A DNA stretch of 64,000 nucleotides from Halodurantibacterium daqingensis (GTDB lineage: Bacteria; Pseudomonadota; Alphaproteobacteria; Rhodobacterales; Rhodobacteraceae). The notes under the pieces are model-generated. The model did no database searches and was not told the origin of the DNA. It worked only from the letters and a program-made list of their open reading frames with translations. The translations under genes and the position numbers were made by a program. Within the stretch, counting starts at the first letter, position 1; each line of letters opens with the position of its first letter. The stretch is from NCBI RefSeq assembly GCF_042666235.1, contig NZ_JBHTFQ010000005.1:186001-250000 (forward strand). Direction: 5' to 3'. Shown here piece by piece: positions 9,021 to 18,288 of this stretch.

Positions 9021-9533
9021 ATGCACCGTTCCCTTTTTGCCATGCTCGCCACAGTTGCCCTGTGGCCCCTTTCCTCGCTGGCCCAGGAGCCCGGCCCCGC
9101 CACGGCCGTTTTTGTCGATCCCGATGGATCCGAGATCGGCAGTGCCGAGGTGATCGACACGCCCTCGGGGGTTCTGTTCCGGCTTGAGGTCTCAGCGCTT
9201 CCGGCCGACAGCTGGCTTGCCTTCCATGTTCATGAAACGGGTGAATGCGATCCCGAAACCGATCATGAATCCGCAGGCGGACATTTCAACCCGGATGGCT
9301 CGTCCCATGGATATCTGGTCGAGGACGGGCCGCATGCCGGCGACATGCCGAACCAGTATGTCGGCGGCGACGGCGTGCTGCGCGCTGACGTGTTCAACGC
9401 CTTCGTCCGGCTGGATGAGGGGGATGCCGCCATCCGTGGCCGCGCCCTGATGATCCATGCCGGCGCCGATGATTACGAAAGCCAGCCCACGGGCGACGCA
9501 GGCGAAAGACTGGGCTGTGCCGTCATAGAATGA
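9021..9533 (+). CDS. sodC: Cu/Zn superoxide dismutase, periplasmic
   Basis: A 170-residue precursor with a Sec signal peptide of about 21 residues ending LSSLAQ. All expected metal ligands are present in the right spacing: copper His69, His71, His88 (bridging) and His146, and zinc His96, His105 and Asp108. Cys76 and Cys166 match the intrasubunit disulfide. The active-site Arg is kept in GERLGCAVIE. The enzyme converts superoxide to peroxide and oxygen in the periplasm. An AGGAGG site precedes the ATG. It appears monocistronic, with the convergent dpp operon ending 13 bases after it. Confidence 0.93.
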   Translation: MHRSLFAMLATVALWPLSSLAQEPGPATAVFVDPDGSEIGSAEVIDTPSGVLFRLEVSALPADSWLAFHVHETGECDPETDHESAGGHFNPDGSSHGYLVEDGPHAGDMPNQYVGGDGVLRADVFNAFVRLDEGDAAIRGRALMIHAGADDYESQPTGDAGERLGCAVIE

Positions 9534-9546
9534 TGTGAAGACCCCG

Positions 9547-10989
9547 TCAGCCACTCATCCCCCGGTCTGACACCGCCAGCGCCGCGTCCTGCCCTTGTTC
9601 CAGGCTCAGGACGCGGTCGGCTGTCTTGCGGATCAGTTCCGCATCATGGCTGACCACCAGCAGCGCCATGCCGCTGTCACGCGCGACCTGCACGAGAAGC
9701 TCCATCACCTCGGCCTGAGTGATGAGGTCGAGGCGCGAACTCGGTTCATCCGCGAACAGGAACACCGGGTCAAGCAACAGCACCCGCAGAAGCGCAACCC
9801 GCTGCAGTTCGCCTCCCGACACCTCGTCGGGGTGTCGGGAGAGCAGCGAAGACCGCAGGCGCAGCCGCTCCATCAAGACCGGAATGCGCGGCGCAGACAG
9901 GCCATGCCGCCGGATGAGGTCGTCCAGTGACTGTCCAAGGGTTGCCCGCGGCGCGAAGGCGCTTGGCGGATCCTGAAAAAGCTTCTGGTAACGTAATCCG
10001 CTGATAGCTCCCGGGCGCATGACGCTGCCGCGATCGGGCCGGACAAGTCCCAGAAGCACATCGCCCAAGGTCGATTTTCCGCAGCCGCTGGGGCCCGTGA
10101 CGCCAAGGATCTCGCCCGCGGCAACCGCGAGATCAAGATCGCGGAACAGTTCACGGCCGCCGCGTGTGATGCCCAGCCCCTGAGCCGACAGCACCACATC
10201 GCCTTGCGCCAGGCGGGGCCGGCCCTGGGGCCAGGCCGCCGGGTCTGCAGCGATCAGTCGGCGGGTATAGTCCTGTTGCGGTGCCGCAAGAACCCGGGCG
10301 GCAGGCCCCTGTTCGATCACCCGGCCCTGCAACATGACCGCCAGATCGCCGCCCATGCTCCGTGCAAGCTCCAGATCATGCGTGATGGTCAGCAGCGCGG
10401 CATCGCCCTGCAGTTCGCGCATCAGAAGGGCGATGATGTCGTCCCGCCGGGCGGCATCAAGCCCTTTCGAGGGTTCGTCGGCGATCATGATCCGCGCGCC
10501 GCCGGCACGGGCAGCGGCAAAGGCCACGCGCTGCGCCATGCCGCCGGAAAGCTGATCCGGCCGTCGCCCGCCGGCGCCGTCCAGGCCAAGCGCGCTCAGA
10601 TCCCGACGTGCGGCGGCTCGGGCTTCTGCCCGACTGAGGCCAGCCACAAGCGCGTGACCTTCCGCAACCTGCGCCTCGGCCGACATGAGCGGATCAAGCG
10701 CCCGCCAGGGTTCCTGCGGCAGGATCCCGACCATGCGCCCCCAGAGGGGACGAAACTGATGCGGCTGGGCAGGATCAAGCGTCCGTCCTGCCAGCGTCAC
10801 GCTGCCGGTCGCCCGGAGCCCCGCCGGCAAGGTTCCCGTCAGCGCCTGCAGCAGGAGGCTTTTCCCCGAGCCCGTTTCGCCAAGGATGGTGAAGGGGCGC
10901 CCGGCCTTCAGCGTCAGGGAGATCGGTGCAACCAGGCGACCTTCCGCCCCGTGAACAGCCACGCCCTCGGCGCGCAGAACGATGGTCAT
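9547..10989 (-). CDS. Fused dipeptide/oligopeptide ABC ATPase (DppD-DppF type)
   Basis: 480 residues holding two complete ABC domains in tandem. Domain 1 has Walker A GETGSGKS (37-44), signature LSGGMAQRV and Walker B IMIADEPS. Domain 2 has Walker A GPSGCGKS (about 297-304), signature VSGGELQRV and Walker B LFADEPS. In most peptide importers these are two proteins, DppD/OppD and DppF/OppF; here they are one. The zinc or iron-sulfur Cys cluster often found at the end of DppD/OppD domains was not seen. It is the last gene of the operon, overlapping the permease gene by 4 bases. It energises uptake of the ligand bound by the upstream substrate-binding protein; peptide is the default, with nickel or glutathione as alternatives. 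Confidence 0.9.
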   Translation of the reverse strand: MTIVLRAEGVAVHGAEGRLVAPISLTLKAGRPFTILGETGSGKSLLLQALTGTLPAGLRATGSVTLAGRTLDPAQPHQFRPLWGRMVGILPQEPWRALDPLMSAEAQVAEGHALVAGLSRAEARAAARRDLSALGLDGAGGRRPDQLSGGMAQRVAFAAARAGGARIMIADEPSKGLDAARRDDIIALLMRELQGDAALLTITHDLELARSMGGDLAVMLQGRVIEQGPAARVLAAPQQDYTRRLIAADPAAWPQGRPRLAQGDVVLSAQGLGITRGGRELFRDLDLAVAAGEILGVTGPSGCGKSTLGDVLLGLVRPDRGSVMRPGAISGLRYQKLFQDPPSAFAPRATLGQSLDDLIRRHGLSAPRIPVLMERLRLRSSLLSRHPDEVSGGELQRVALLRVLLLDPVFLFADEPSSRLDLITQAEVMELLVQVARDSGMALLVVSHDAELIRKTADRVLSLEQGQDAALAVSDRGMSG

Positions 10990-11819
10990 GGGCGGCGCCC
11001 TCCGGCAATCAGGTTAAGCGACAGGACGGTGAGGAACATCGCCGCCACCGGTTGCATCAACGCGAGCGGCGCTTCCCGGTAATAGGGCAGCAGTTCCACC
11101 ATCATCAGCCCCAGTTCCGGCGCAGGTGGCCGCATGCCGACGCTCACGAATCCCAGCGCCGCGATCATCATGATCGACGTGGCGGTTCCGAATGCGGCAA
11201 GGGTCAGCAGCATCGGCGCAAGCGCCGGCCAAAGATGGCGTCGGAAGATGTAGATCGGGCCGAACCCGAGCAGGCGCGACGCCTGCACGGCCGGGGCGGC
11301 CAGAAGGCGGGTCACCAGCGCACGGCTGAGCCGGAAATACTCGATCCAGAGCACGAGCGACAGGCCGATCCAGAAGGCAACCGCGGTCTGGGGAACAACC
11401 GCCGTCACGATCAGCACCATCAGCAACCCCGGCAGCGCAAGGAAACTGTCCGCCAGCAGCGTGGCGGCGCGATCCATCCAGCCGCCGCGCCACGCCGCCA
11501 GAACACCAAGCGCGACACCGAGAACCGCAGCCGTGGTCACCGCCGAAAGCGCAATGGCAAGCGACAGGCGCAATCCGGCCGCAAGCCGCGCCAGAAGCGA
11601 GCGCCCCAGATGATCATAACCCAGCGGGGCCGCCGCATCCGGGCCGGCAAGCGCATGGCGCAGGCTCTGCCGCAAGGGATCCGCCGGAAACAGCAATGGC
11701 GCGAGCAGGGCAAGGGCAATTACTGCGCCAAGAAGCGCATATCCCAGCCAGCGCCGCATCTGTCCAGGGGCGCGAAGGGGCTGCGCATCGAAAATGAAGG
11801 CCTCGGCAGGGTGCATCAT
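10986..11819 (-). CDS. Peptide-type ABC transporter permease (DppC/OppC family)
   Basis: 277 residues with an N-terminal TM at about 23-45 and then the BPD_transp_1 permease core of five TMs. It carries the DHLGRSLLARLAAG element found at the start of DppC periplasmic loops and an EAA-type coupling loop near ASRLLGFGPIYIFRRHLWP. The reading frame is open upstream, but the ATG at 11819 overlaps the stop of the other permease as ATGATGCA, and protein similarity starts there. It forms the heterodimeric channel with the product of 11816-12763. Confidence 0.9.
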   Translation of the reverse strand: MMHPAEAFIFDAQPLRAPGQMRRWLGYALLGAVIALALLAPLLFPADPLRQSLRHALAGPDAAAPLGYDHLGRSLLARLAAGLRLSLAIALSAVTTAAVLGVALGVLAAWRGGWMDRAATLLADSFLALPGLLMVLIVTAVVPQTAVAFWIGLSLVLWIEYFRLSRALVTRLLAAPAVQASRLLGFGPIYIFRRHLWPALAPMLLTLAAFGTATSIMMIAALGFVSVGMRPPAPELGLMMVELLPYYREAPLALMQPVAAMFLTVLSLNLIAGGRRP

Positions 11820-12763
11820 GCAGCCCCCGTGCCACGCGGATCGATGAGGCCTGTCGCCAGATCGACACATCCGTTCAGCACCACGAAACCCAGCCCCAGC
11901 AGAAGCGCGGTCCCCTGCACCATCGGCACATCCCGACCAAAGATCGCATGGACCAGCGCATGTCCGATCCCGGGCCAGCCAAAGATGCTTTCCACGACCA
12001 CAACGCCTTCGACAAGCATCGCGAACTGAAGCCCCATATAGGTGACCAGCGGCACGCCGATGTTGCGAAGTCCGTGCCGCAGCAGAAGCTGACGTTCGTT
12101 CAGGCCCTTCCAGCGACCGAAGGCATAGAAGGGGCTGGCCGCGACGGCCGCCATCGCGTCGCGGGCGATGCGGGCCGACACGGCTGCCAGGCCAAGGGCC
12201 AGCGTCAGCGCCGGCAGGATGAAATGCACTGCCCGCCCATGCCCCGCGGCCGGAAGCAATCCAAGATGGATTGACAGGATCACGATCAGGAACAGGCCCA
12301 GCATGAACTGCGGCACGGACCGCAGCGCGGTCGAAATCAGAAGCAGCCCCCGGTCGAACCATCCGCCGGGGCGCAATCCCGCCAGAACACCCAGCGGCGG
12401 TCCGATCAGGAACGAAAGCACCAGTGCCGCGCCGGCGAGCTGCAGGCTTGCGCCCAGCTGATGGCGGATCTCGTCGATGACCGGCGCGCCCGAGGTCAGG
12501 GACCGACCGAAATCGAGCCTCAGGATATCGCCGAACCACGCGATGAAGGCTTCGTGCATCGGCCGCTCCAGGCCAAGCTCCTCCCGCACCATCGCCGCCG
12601 CCGCCGCATCGACCAGATCATAGCCATAGCGGCCCGCGGCGATGCGGAAGGCCATGTCGCCCGGCAACGACTGCATCATCAGGAAGGTAAGGACCCCAAC
12701 CAGCAGTGCCACCAGAAGGGCTTGTACCCCGCGGTATGCAAGGGCGCGTATTGCGGTGCCCAT
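11816..12763 (-). CDS. Peptide-type ABC transporter permease (DppB/OppB family)
   Basis: 315 residues. It has an N-terminal TM (about 10-30) with the QSLPGDMAFRIA motif typical of DppB, an ELGLERP element, and five further TMs. The coupling loop is near ARDAMAAVAASPFYAFGRWKGL. The C terminus is GCVDLATGLIDPRGTG, the usual DppB ending. Its start overlaps the stop of the binding-protein gene and its stop overlaps the DppC-like gene, so the four genes form a coupled operon. Confidence 0.92.
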   Translation of the reverse strand: MGTAIRALAYRGVQALLVALLVGVLTFLMMQSLPGDMAFRIAAGRYGYDLVDAAAAAMVREELGLERPMHEAFIAWFGDILRLDFGRSLTSGAPVIDEIRHQLGASLQLAGAALVLSFLIGPPLGVLAGLRPGGWFDRGLLLISTALRSVPQFMLGLFLIVILSIHLGLLPAAGHGRAVHFILPALTLALGLAAVSARIARDAMAAVAASPFYAFGRWKGLNERQLLLRHGLRNIGVPLVTYMGLQFAMLVEGVVVVESIFGWPGIGHALVHAIFGRDVPMVQGTALLLGLGFVVLNGCVDLATGLIDPRGTGAA

Positions 12764-14280
12764 CAGTGCGCCTCGCTCCAGCGAATGTGCCGCAGGCCGA
12801 TCGACCGCTCATACGGGTCCATGATCGCACCGGTGATCTTCCGGGAGACGGCGGCTGTCTGCTGATACCAGGCGACGGGCACGACCGGCAAATCGGCTTG
12901 CAGGATCTCGATCGCGCGATCGCGCGCGGCCTGATCCCCTGCCCCCTGCGCCAGATCCCGGATCAGCGCCGTGAACTCCGCATTTTCCCAGCCCATCGCG
13001 CCCCAATCCCCTGCCGGGGCGTAATCGGTAAGCAGGGTTCCCAGCGGATCGGGCACCAGCGCGAAGTTGCGGGCAAGAAGCGCGAGTTCCAGCGTGCCAT
13101 CACCATGCCGCACCGGGATCTCGGAGGAATTCGTGGAATCGATGGTGACCTCGATCCCGATCTCGGCGAACATCTGTTGCAGGACCGCAGCGGTCAGCGG
13201 CAGTTCCGGACGGTCGGGATAGGTCGTCAGGGTCAGCGCAAATCGTGCACCGTCGCGCAGCAGCACCCCATCCGGCCCCGGCGCCCAGCCCAACTCGGCC
13301 AGAAGCGCGCGCGCCGCATCGGGATCGTGGTCAAGCGGCGCAACCGCTTGCCCGTGCCAGGCCCGCATCGACGGCGGAAACAACTGGTTCGCACCCGCCG
13401 GATAGCGAAGGATGGCCATGGCCAGCCCGTCGCGATCTATTGCAAGCGACAAGGCCTGCCGCGCGCGGATATCGGCAAGAAACGGATGGGCGACATTTAC
13501 CTTCACAAGCAGCGAACGCGGCACGGAGACCGAAAGAACCTCGAGCCGATCATCCGTTCCAAGACGCGCGACCGAGGCGGGATCGAGGTTGAATACGTAA
13601 TCCGCATCTCCGCTTTCCGCCATCAGCGCCCGTGTCTCGGCGCGTCCCACCGAATGATAGACCGCCCGCTCAACCGCGGGCGCGCCATCCCAATAGGCAT
13701 CGAATGCCTCGACCGTTAGTTTCAGCGGCGCTTCCATTCGCGTCACGCGATAGGCGCCGGTGCCGATCACCGCTTCGACGCTGCCATCTTCGGCATAGGC
13801 CGCGGGGGCATAGATCAGCGACCGGTATTCGGACAGGAACGCCGGCATCGGCGCAAAGGGTTCGGTCAGCCGGATCAGCAGATCGCCGGCATCGGCCTCG
13901 ATCGCGGAAATGGGCGCCTGCGCCAGAAGGCCCGGCTTGTCCCGCGCCACGCTCAGTGCCCGCACGGCAGCCTCGGCGGTGAAAGGCGTACCATCGTGAA
14001 ATACCACCCCGTCGCGGAGGTGGAACCGCCAGACGAGCCCGTCCTCCGATACCTCCCAATGGGTGGCAAGGCCGGGGACCAGCTCCCCGTCGGCATCGGC
14101 ATTCACGAGGGTTTCGGCCACATCCATCTTGATGAAGATGCTGCCGGATGTGGTCGGATCTGCGCCCTTGATCTCGAACGGCGCGACGATATCGAGAACG
14201 CCGTCATTCTGTGCCGCCGCGCCGAGGGGAAACGCTGTTACGGCGATCGCCGCGGCAGCGGCAAATGTTCTGGGACGCAT
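12763..14280 (-). CDS. ABC transporter substrate-binding protein, peptide family (SBP_bac_5)
   Basis: 505 residues with a Sec signal peptide (about 1-23, ending GAAAQ). The SBP_bac_5 fold is indicated by LVPGLATHWEVSEDGLVWRF, LRDGVVFHDGTPFTAEA and QALSLAIDRDGLA-type stretches. It is the periplasmic receptor of the importer encoded downstream. The start at 14280 has AGGAGAG 6 to 7 bases upstream, and a longer frame upstream lacks similarity. The family binds peptides but also glutathione, nickel, opines or sugars, so the ligand is open. A palindrome covers its likely promoter. Confidence 0.9.
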   Translation of the reverse strand: MRPRTFAAAAAIAVTAFPLGAAAQNDGVLDIVAPFEIKGADPTTSGSIFIKMDVAETLVNADADGELVPGLATHWEVSEDGLVWRFHLRDGVVFHDGTPFTAEAAVRALSVARDKPGLLAQAPISAIEADAGDLLIRLTEPFAPMPAFLSEYRSLIYAPAAYAEDGSVEAVIGTGAYRVTRMEAPLKLTVEAFDAYWDGAPAVERAVYHSVGRAETRALMAESGDADYVFNLDPASVARLGTDDRLEVLSVSVPRSLLVKVNVAHPFLADIRARQALSLAIDRDGLAMAILRYPAGANQLFPPSMRAWHGQAVAPLDHDPDAARALLAELGWAPGPDGVLLRDGARFALTLTTYPDRPELPLTAAVLQQMFAEIGIEVTIDSTNSSEIPVRHGDGTLELALLARNFALVPDPLGTLLTDYAPAGDWGAMGWENAEFTALIRDLAQGAGDQAARDRAIEILQADLPVVPVAWYQQTAAVSRKITGAIMDPYERSIGLRHIRWSEAH

Positions 14281-14308
14281 GGTGCCTCTCTCCTGACTCG
14301 AGCTTGAT

Positions 14309-14325
14309 ACGTTATTATATAACGT
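14309..14325 (-). promoter_or_regulatory. Palindromic operator overlapping a -10 box, dpp-type operon
   Basis: A perfect inverted repeat ACGTTAT-TAT-ATAACGT, AT-rich in an otherwise GC-rich region, 29 bases before the ATG of the binding-protein gene. Read on the minus strand it contains a consensus -10 TATAAT (14314-14319). A weak -35 TTGCCA (14334-14339) lies 14 bases away. This is a likely repressor site; no regulator gene sits beside it. Confidence 0.55.
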
Positions 14326-14435
14326 CTCTTCTTTGGCAAGAGCCGACAGCGCGAACACCGGCTGCAACTCCGGCGCAGCCACGCGCCGCGGGCGGCAGGC
14401 TGATCCCGTTCCGCGAAGTCCTGCGCAAACAGAAG

Positions 14436-14466
14436 AAACCCGGTGCGCTTGTTGCGCGCCGGGTTT
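14436..14466 (-). terminator. Hairpin terminator after the oxoprolinase gene
   Basis: Arms AAACCCGG (14436-14443) and CCGGGTTT (14459-14466) are extended by GCGC/GCGC inside, with a short loop. It lies 27 bases past the stop of the minus-strand oxoprolinase gene and is followed on that strand by CTTCTGTTTG, a weak T tract. It separates that gene from the dpp-type promoter. Confidence 0.6.
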
Positions 14467-14492
14467 GGGCGTTGCAATGCGCAGAAGGCGCG

Positions 14493-17400
14493 CTAGCCTT
14501 GGGCCGGACCAAACCCGCCGGCGGTGGGCGTGACCACGGTCACCGTTTCCCCGGGCTCGAGCACCGTCTGCGCGCAGGCGGGAAGGACCTCGATCCGGCC
14601 GTCATTGCGGCGCACCTCGGTCCGGCCTACCTGTCCTGCACCCCCGCCTGCCACGCCCTGCGGCGCCAGCCTGCGGTGCGACGACAGGATCGCGCAATCC
14701 ATCCGCTCGAGGAAACGCAAGGTTCGCAGCGTCCCGTCCCCGGCGGAGGCAGCGCCCCGCCCGCCAGATCCTTCCCGCAGCGCAAAGCTCTCAAGCACCA
14801 CCGGGAAGCGGGTTTCCAGGATCTCGGGATCGGTGAGCCGCGAATTGGTCATATGCACATGCACGCCCGAGGTGCCGTTGAACAGTCGGCCATCGTTCAT
14901 CCGCCCGGCGGGGCTGCCGGAACAGATCGTTTCATAATACTGATAGGTGTCATTCCCGAAGGTCAGGTTGTTCATCGTGCCCTGCGAATTGGCGATGGCC
15001 CCCAGAGCGCCGAAGATGGCGTTGGTTACATGCTGCGAGGTCTCCACATTCCCCGCCACCACCGCGCGCGGATAGGCGGGGCGCAGCATCGAGCCTTCGG
15101 GGATCACGATGTCGATCGGGCGCAGACAGCCGGCATTCATCGGGATCGGTGCCTCGACCATGACGCGGAAGCAGTAGAGCACTGCCGCCCTTGTCACCGG
15201 TTCCGGCGCGTTGAAGTTGTTGCCGGTGGCCTCGGATGTGCCGGTGAAATCCACCTTGGCGCGACGGTTGGCGCGATCCAAGCTGATCCGGACACGGATC
15301 ACCTGCCCCGTGTCGGTTTCGTAGCTGTAGGCACAATCCTCCAGCCGGTCGATCAGCCGCGCAACCTCTTCGGCGGCATTGTCCTGCACATGGCCCATAT
15401 AGGCCTGCACCACATCGAGGCCGAATTCGGCCACCATCTTGCGCAGCTCGGCCGCGCCGCGTTCATTCGCGGCAATCTGCGCCTGAAGGTCGGCGATGTT
15501 CTGCGCCGGATTGCGGCAGGGCCAGGGATGATCGGTCAGAAGCTGGTACAGTTCCGCCTCGCGGAAGGTGCCGCGCGACACCAGGCGGAAGTTGTCGATC
15601 AGCACGCCCTCCTCGTCCACCGTGGTGGCAAGCGGGGTCATCGACCCGGGCGCGGTGCCGCCGACATCGGCATGGTGCCCGCGCGAGGCGACCCAGAACA
15701 GCACCTTCTGTCCGGCATCGTCAAAGACCGGGCTGACAACGGTAATGTCCGGCAGATGGGTGCCGCCATTGTAAGGGGCGTTCAGCGCAAAGACATCGCC
15801 CGGATGCACATCCCCCTCATTGAGCCGGATCACGGTCTCGACGGATCGGTCCATCGAGCCAAGATGCACCGGCATATGCGGCGCGTTGGCCACCAGCGCG
15901 CCCGAGGCATCAAAGACCGCGCAGGAAAAATCAAGCCGTTCCTTGATGTTGACGGATTGCGCCGTGTTCTGCAGCGCCACACCCATCTGCTCGGCGATAT
16001 TCATGAACAGGTTGTTGAAGACCTCCAGCAGCACCGGGTCGGCACTGGCGGCGCCAACGGCGCGCGCGCGGGTGGCGCGTTCGTGGCGGTGCAGCAGGAT
16101 CAGGTCATCCGGGGTCAGGCGCGCTGTCCAGCCGGGTTCGACAACGATGGTCTGGTTCGGCTCGATGATCAGCGCGGGCCCGCGGATGCTGTCGCCGGGG
16201 GCAAGACCCTCGCGCAGGAAAACCCCGGCCTGATGCCAGGCCCCGCCCGAGAAAACGCGCACCTGCCGGTCGGTTGCGGCCGCCCGCCCTTCAGCCTGTC
16301 CCCCGGCCGTCGGCATGGGCGGGGGCGTCTCGCCGCCCTCGACCTCGACCGCCTCGACAGTCACTTCCTTGTCCGGGGTGACAAAGCCGAACTGCGCCTT
16401 GTAGCGGGCCTCGAAGGCCTGCCGCACCGCCTGCAGATCGCCGTCATAGGGCACATCCAGGGAAGTGTCGGTGCCCGAATAGCGCAGATGCAGCTTGGTC
16501 TGCGTGGCAAGGGCGCCGTGAAGCCCCTGTTCGGCCAGTTCCTGCAGCACGGCCGCGCGCAGTTCACCCTCAAGCCCCGTGATGGCATTGCGGTTTGCCG
16601 GATCAAGCGGCAGCATCAGCCCCTGCTGCCGGCTGGCGGTGACCGAGGCGAGCCCGATGCCATAGGCCGACAGCAGCCCCGACAGCGGGTGGATCAGGAT
16701 GTTCTCCATCCCCAGCGCGTCGGCAACCAGACAGGCGTGTTGCCCGCCCGCACCGCCGAATGAGTTGAGCAGATAGCGCGTCACGTCATAGCCGCGCTGA
16801 ACACTGATCTTCTTGATCGCATTGGCCATGTTCTCGACCGCGATCTTGAGAAAACCTTCGGCCACTTCCTCGGGGCTGCGGTCGGTGCCGGCCGCAATCC
16901 CGGCGAATTTTTCGGCGACCGTGTCACGGTCGAGGGGCTGGTCCTGCGACGGGCCGAAGATGGCCGGGAACAGATCGGGGTTCAGTTTGCCCAGCATCAC
17001 ATTCGCATCGGTCACTGTCAGCGGGCCACCGCGCCGATAGCAGGCCGGGCCGGGATCGGCCCCCGCCGAATCGGGCCCGACCCGGAAGCGTCCCGGTTCG
17101 GCATGCAGGATCGATCCGCCGCCCGCCGCAACCGTATGGATCCGCATCATCGGGGCACGGATCCGCACACCCGCGACCTCGGTGTCGAAGGCGCGTTCGT
17201 ATTCGCCTGCCGCGTGGGCCACATCGGTCGAGGTTCCGCCCATGTCAAAGCCGATCACCCGGTCAAAGCCGGCCTGGGCCGCGCTGCGCACCATTCCCAC
17301 CACGCCCCCGGCCGGCCCGGACAGGATCGCATCCTTGCCGCGGAACCGGTCCGCCGCCGTCAGCCCGCCCGAGGACATCATGAACTGCAGGGTAGGCCCC

Positions 17401-18128
17401 GGTTGATCGGGCGGCGTGGCGCCCAGAATCCGTGCAACCCGCTGCACATAGCGGCGCAGGATCGGTGACAGATAGGCATCGACCACGGTCGTGTCACCGC
17501 GTCCGACCAGCTTGATCAGCGGCGAAACCTCGTGACTGACCGAGACCTGATCAAACCCCGCACCGCGCACCAGTTCGGCCAGCGCCGCCTCGTGCACCGG
17601 GTTCTTCCACGAATGCATCAGCACGATGGCCACTGCGCCGATGCCGTCGGCGCGCGCCGCCGCAAGCGCGGGGCGGAGCGCCTCGGCCTCAAGCGGCCGT
17701 TCGACGCTGCCATCGGCCATCAGGCGTTCGTCAACCTCGATCACCCGTTCATAAAGCTGCTCGGGCAGCAGGATTTCCTTGGCAAAGATATCGGGGCGTG
17801 CCTGATACGCGATGCGAAGTTGATCGCGGAAGCCCTTGGTAATCAACAGGATCGTCCGGTCGCCCTTGCGTTCCAGAAGGGCGTTGGTGGCCACTGTCGT
17901 CCCCATGCGCACCGTGCCGATCCGCTCCGACGGCAGCGCGGCACCGGGCGCCACCGACAGAAGCCTGCGGATCCCCTCGATGGCGCTGTCTTCATAGGCC
18001 TCGGGGTTTTCCGACAACAGCTTGAGCGGATGCAGCCCGCCTTCGGGATCGCGTCCGATCACGTCGGTAAAGGTGCCGCCCCGGTCGATCCAGAAATCCC
18101 AGCGTTGCCGCCCTGTGACCTGCGTCAT
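14493..18128 (-). CDS. 5-oxoprolinase / N-methylhydantoinase, fused HyuA-HyuB
   Basis: 1211 residues, the size of fused ATP-dependent 5-oxoprolinases. The N-terminal half (about 1-690) is HyuA-like with the actin-fold nucleotide motif WIDRGGTFTDV, GFDMGGTSTDVA and a second phosphate loop SFGGAGGQHAC. The C-terminal half (about 700-1200) is HyuB-like with NMANAI..., HADVGGTAPGSM and CGSPAGRMNDG-type stretches. It would hydrolyse 5-oxoproline to glutamate, or open hydantoin rings, using ATP; the two activities cannot be told apart here. The ATG at 18128 has GGGGAG upstream. It is divergent from a TRAP transporter, whose ligand may be its substrate. Confidence 0.9.
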   Translation of the reverse strand: MTQVTGRQRWDFWIDRGGTFTDVIGRDPEGGLHPLKLLSENPEAYEDSAIEGIRRLLSVAPGAALPSERIGTVRMGTTVATNALLERKGDRTILLITKGFRDQLRIAYQARPDIFAKEILLPEQLYERVIEVDERLMADGSVERPLEAEALRPALAAARADGIGAVAIVLMHSWKNPVHEAALAELVRGAGFDQVSVSHEVSPLIKLVGRGDTTVVDAYLSPILRRYVQRVARILGATPPDQPGPTLQFMMSSGGLTAADRFRGKDAILSGPAGGVVGMVRSAAQAGFDRVIGFDMGGTSTDVAHAAGEYERAFDTEVAGVRIRAPMMRIHTVAAGGGSILHAEPGRFRVGPDSAGADPGPACYRRGGPLTVTDANVMLGKLNPDLFPAIFGPSQDQPLDRDTVAEKFAGIAAGTDRSPEEVAEGFLKIAVENMANAIKKISVQRGYDVTRYLLNSFGGAGGQHACLVADALGMENILIHPLSGLLSAYGIGLASVTASRQQGLMLPLDPANRNAITGLEGELRAAVLQELAEQGLHGALATQTKLHLRYSGTDTSLDVPYDGDLQAVRQAFEARYKAQFGFVTPDKEVTVEAVEVEGGETPPPMPTAGGQAEGRAAATDRQVRVFSGGAWHQAGVFLREGLAPGDSIRGPALIIEPNQTIVVEPGWTARLTPDDLILLHRHERATRARAVGAASADPVLLEVFNNLFMNIAEQMGVALQNTAQSVNIKERLDFSCAVFDASGALVANAPHMPVHLGSMDRSVETVIRLNEGDVHPGDVFALNAPYNGGTHLPDITVVSPVFDDAGQKVLFWVASRGHHADVGGTAPGSMTPLATTVDEEGVLIDNFRLVSRGTFREAELYQLLTDHPWPCRNPAQNIADLQAQIAANERGAAELRKMVAEFGLDVVQAYMGHVQDNAAEEVARLIDRLEDCAYSYETDTGQVIRVRISLDRANRRAKVDFTGTSEATGNNFNAPEPVTRAAVLYCFRVMVEAPIPMNAGCLRPIDIVIPEGSMLRPAYPRAVVAGNVETSQHVTNAIFGALGAIANSQGTMNNLTFGNDTYQYYETICSGSPAGRMNDGRLFNGTSGVHVHMTNSRLTDPEILETRFPVVLESFALREGSGGRGAASAGDGTLRTLRFLERMDCAILSSHRRLAPQGVAGGGAGQVGRTEVRRNDGRIEVLPACAQTVLEPGETVTVVTPTAGGFGPAQG

Positions 18129-18176
18129 CGCAATTCTCCCCGTTGGTCATGATATTCCGGCAGCGCGCCGCCATGC

Positions 18177-18194
18177 TGACAAAACGTTGACAAA
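18177..18194. repeat. Short direct repeat in the oxoprolinase/TRAP intergenic region
   Basis: TGACAAA occurs twice (18177-18183 and 18188-18194), 11 bases apart, about one helix turn, in the 160-base gap between the divergent genes. A TTGACA (18187-18192) overlaps the second copy and could be a -35 box for the TRAP operon. The size and position suit a regulator site, but the repeat is short. Confidence 0.3.
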
Positions 18195-18288
18195 TTGTGA
18201 GTGTAGGGTCAAGCTTCTCCTGACGCCGCTCAACGGCGCGACCCAGACGAACCGGACAAACCGTTCGCACCAACAGAGAGGACTAAAA

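Noticed and set aside
14211..16763. 850-residue open frame antisense to the oxoprolinase gene
   Set aside because: Shadow of the hydantoinase/oxoprolinase coding strand; repeated His/Gly/Arg composition and no motifs.
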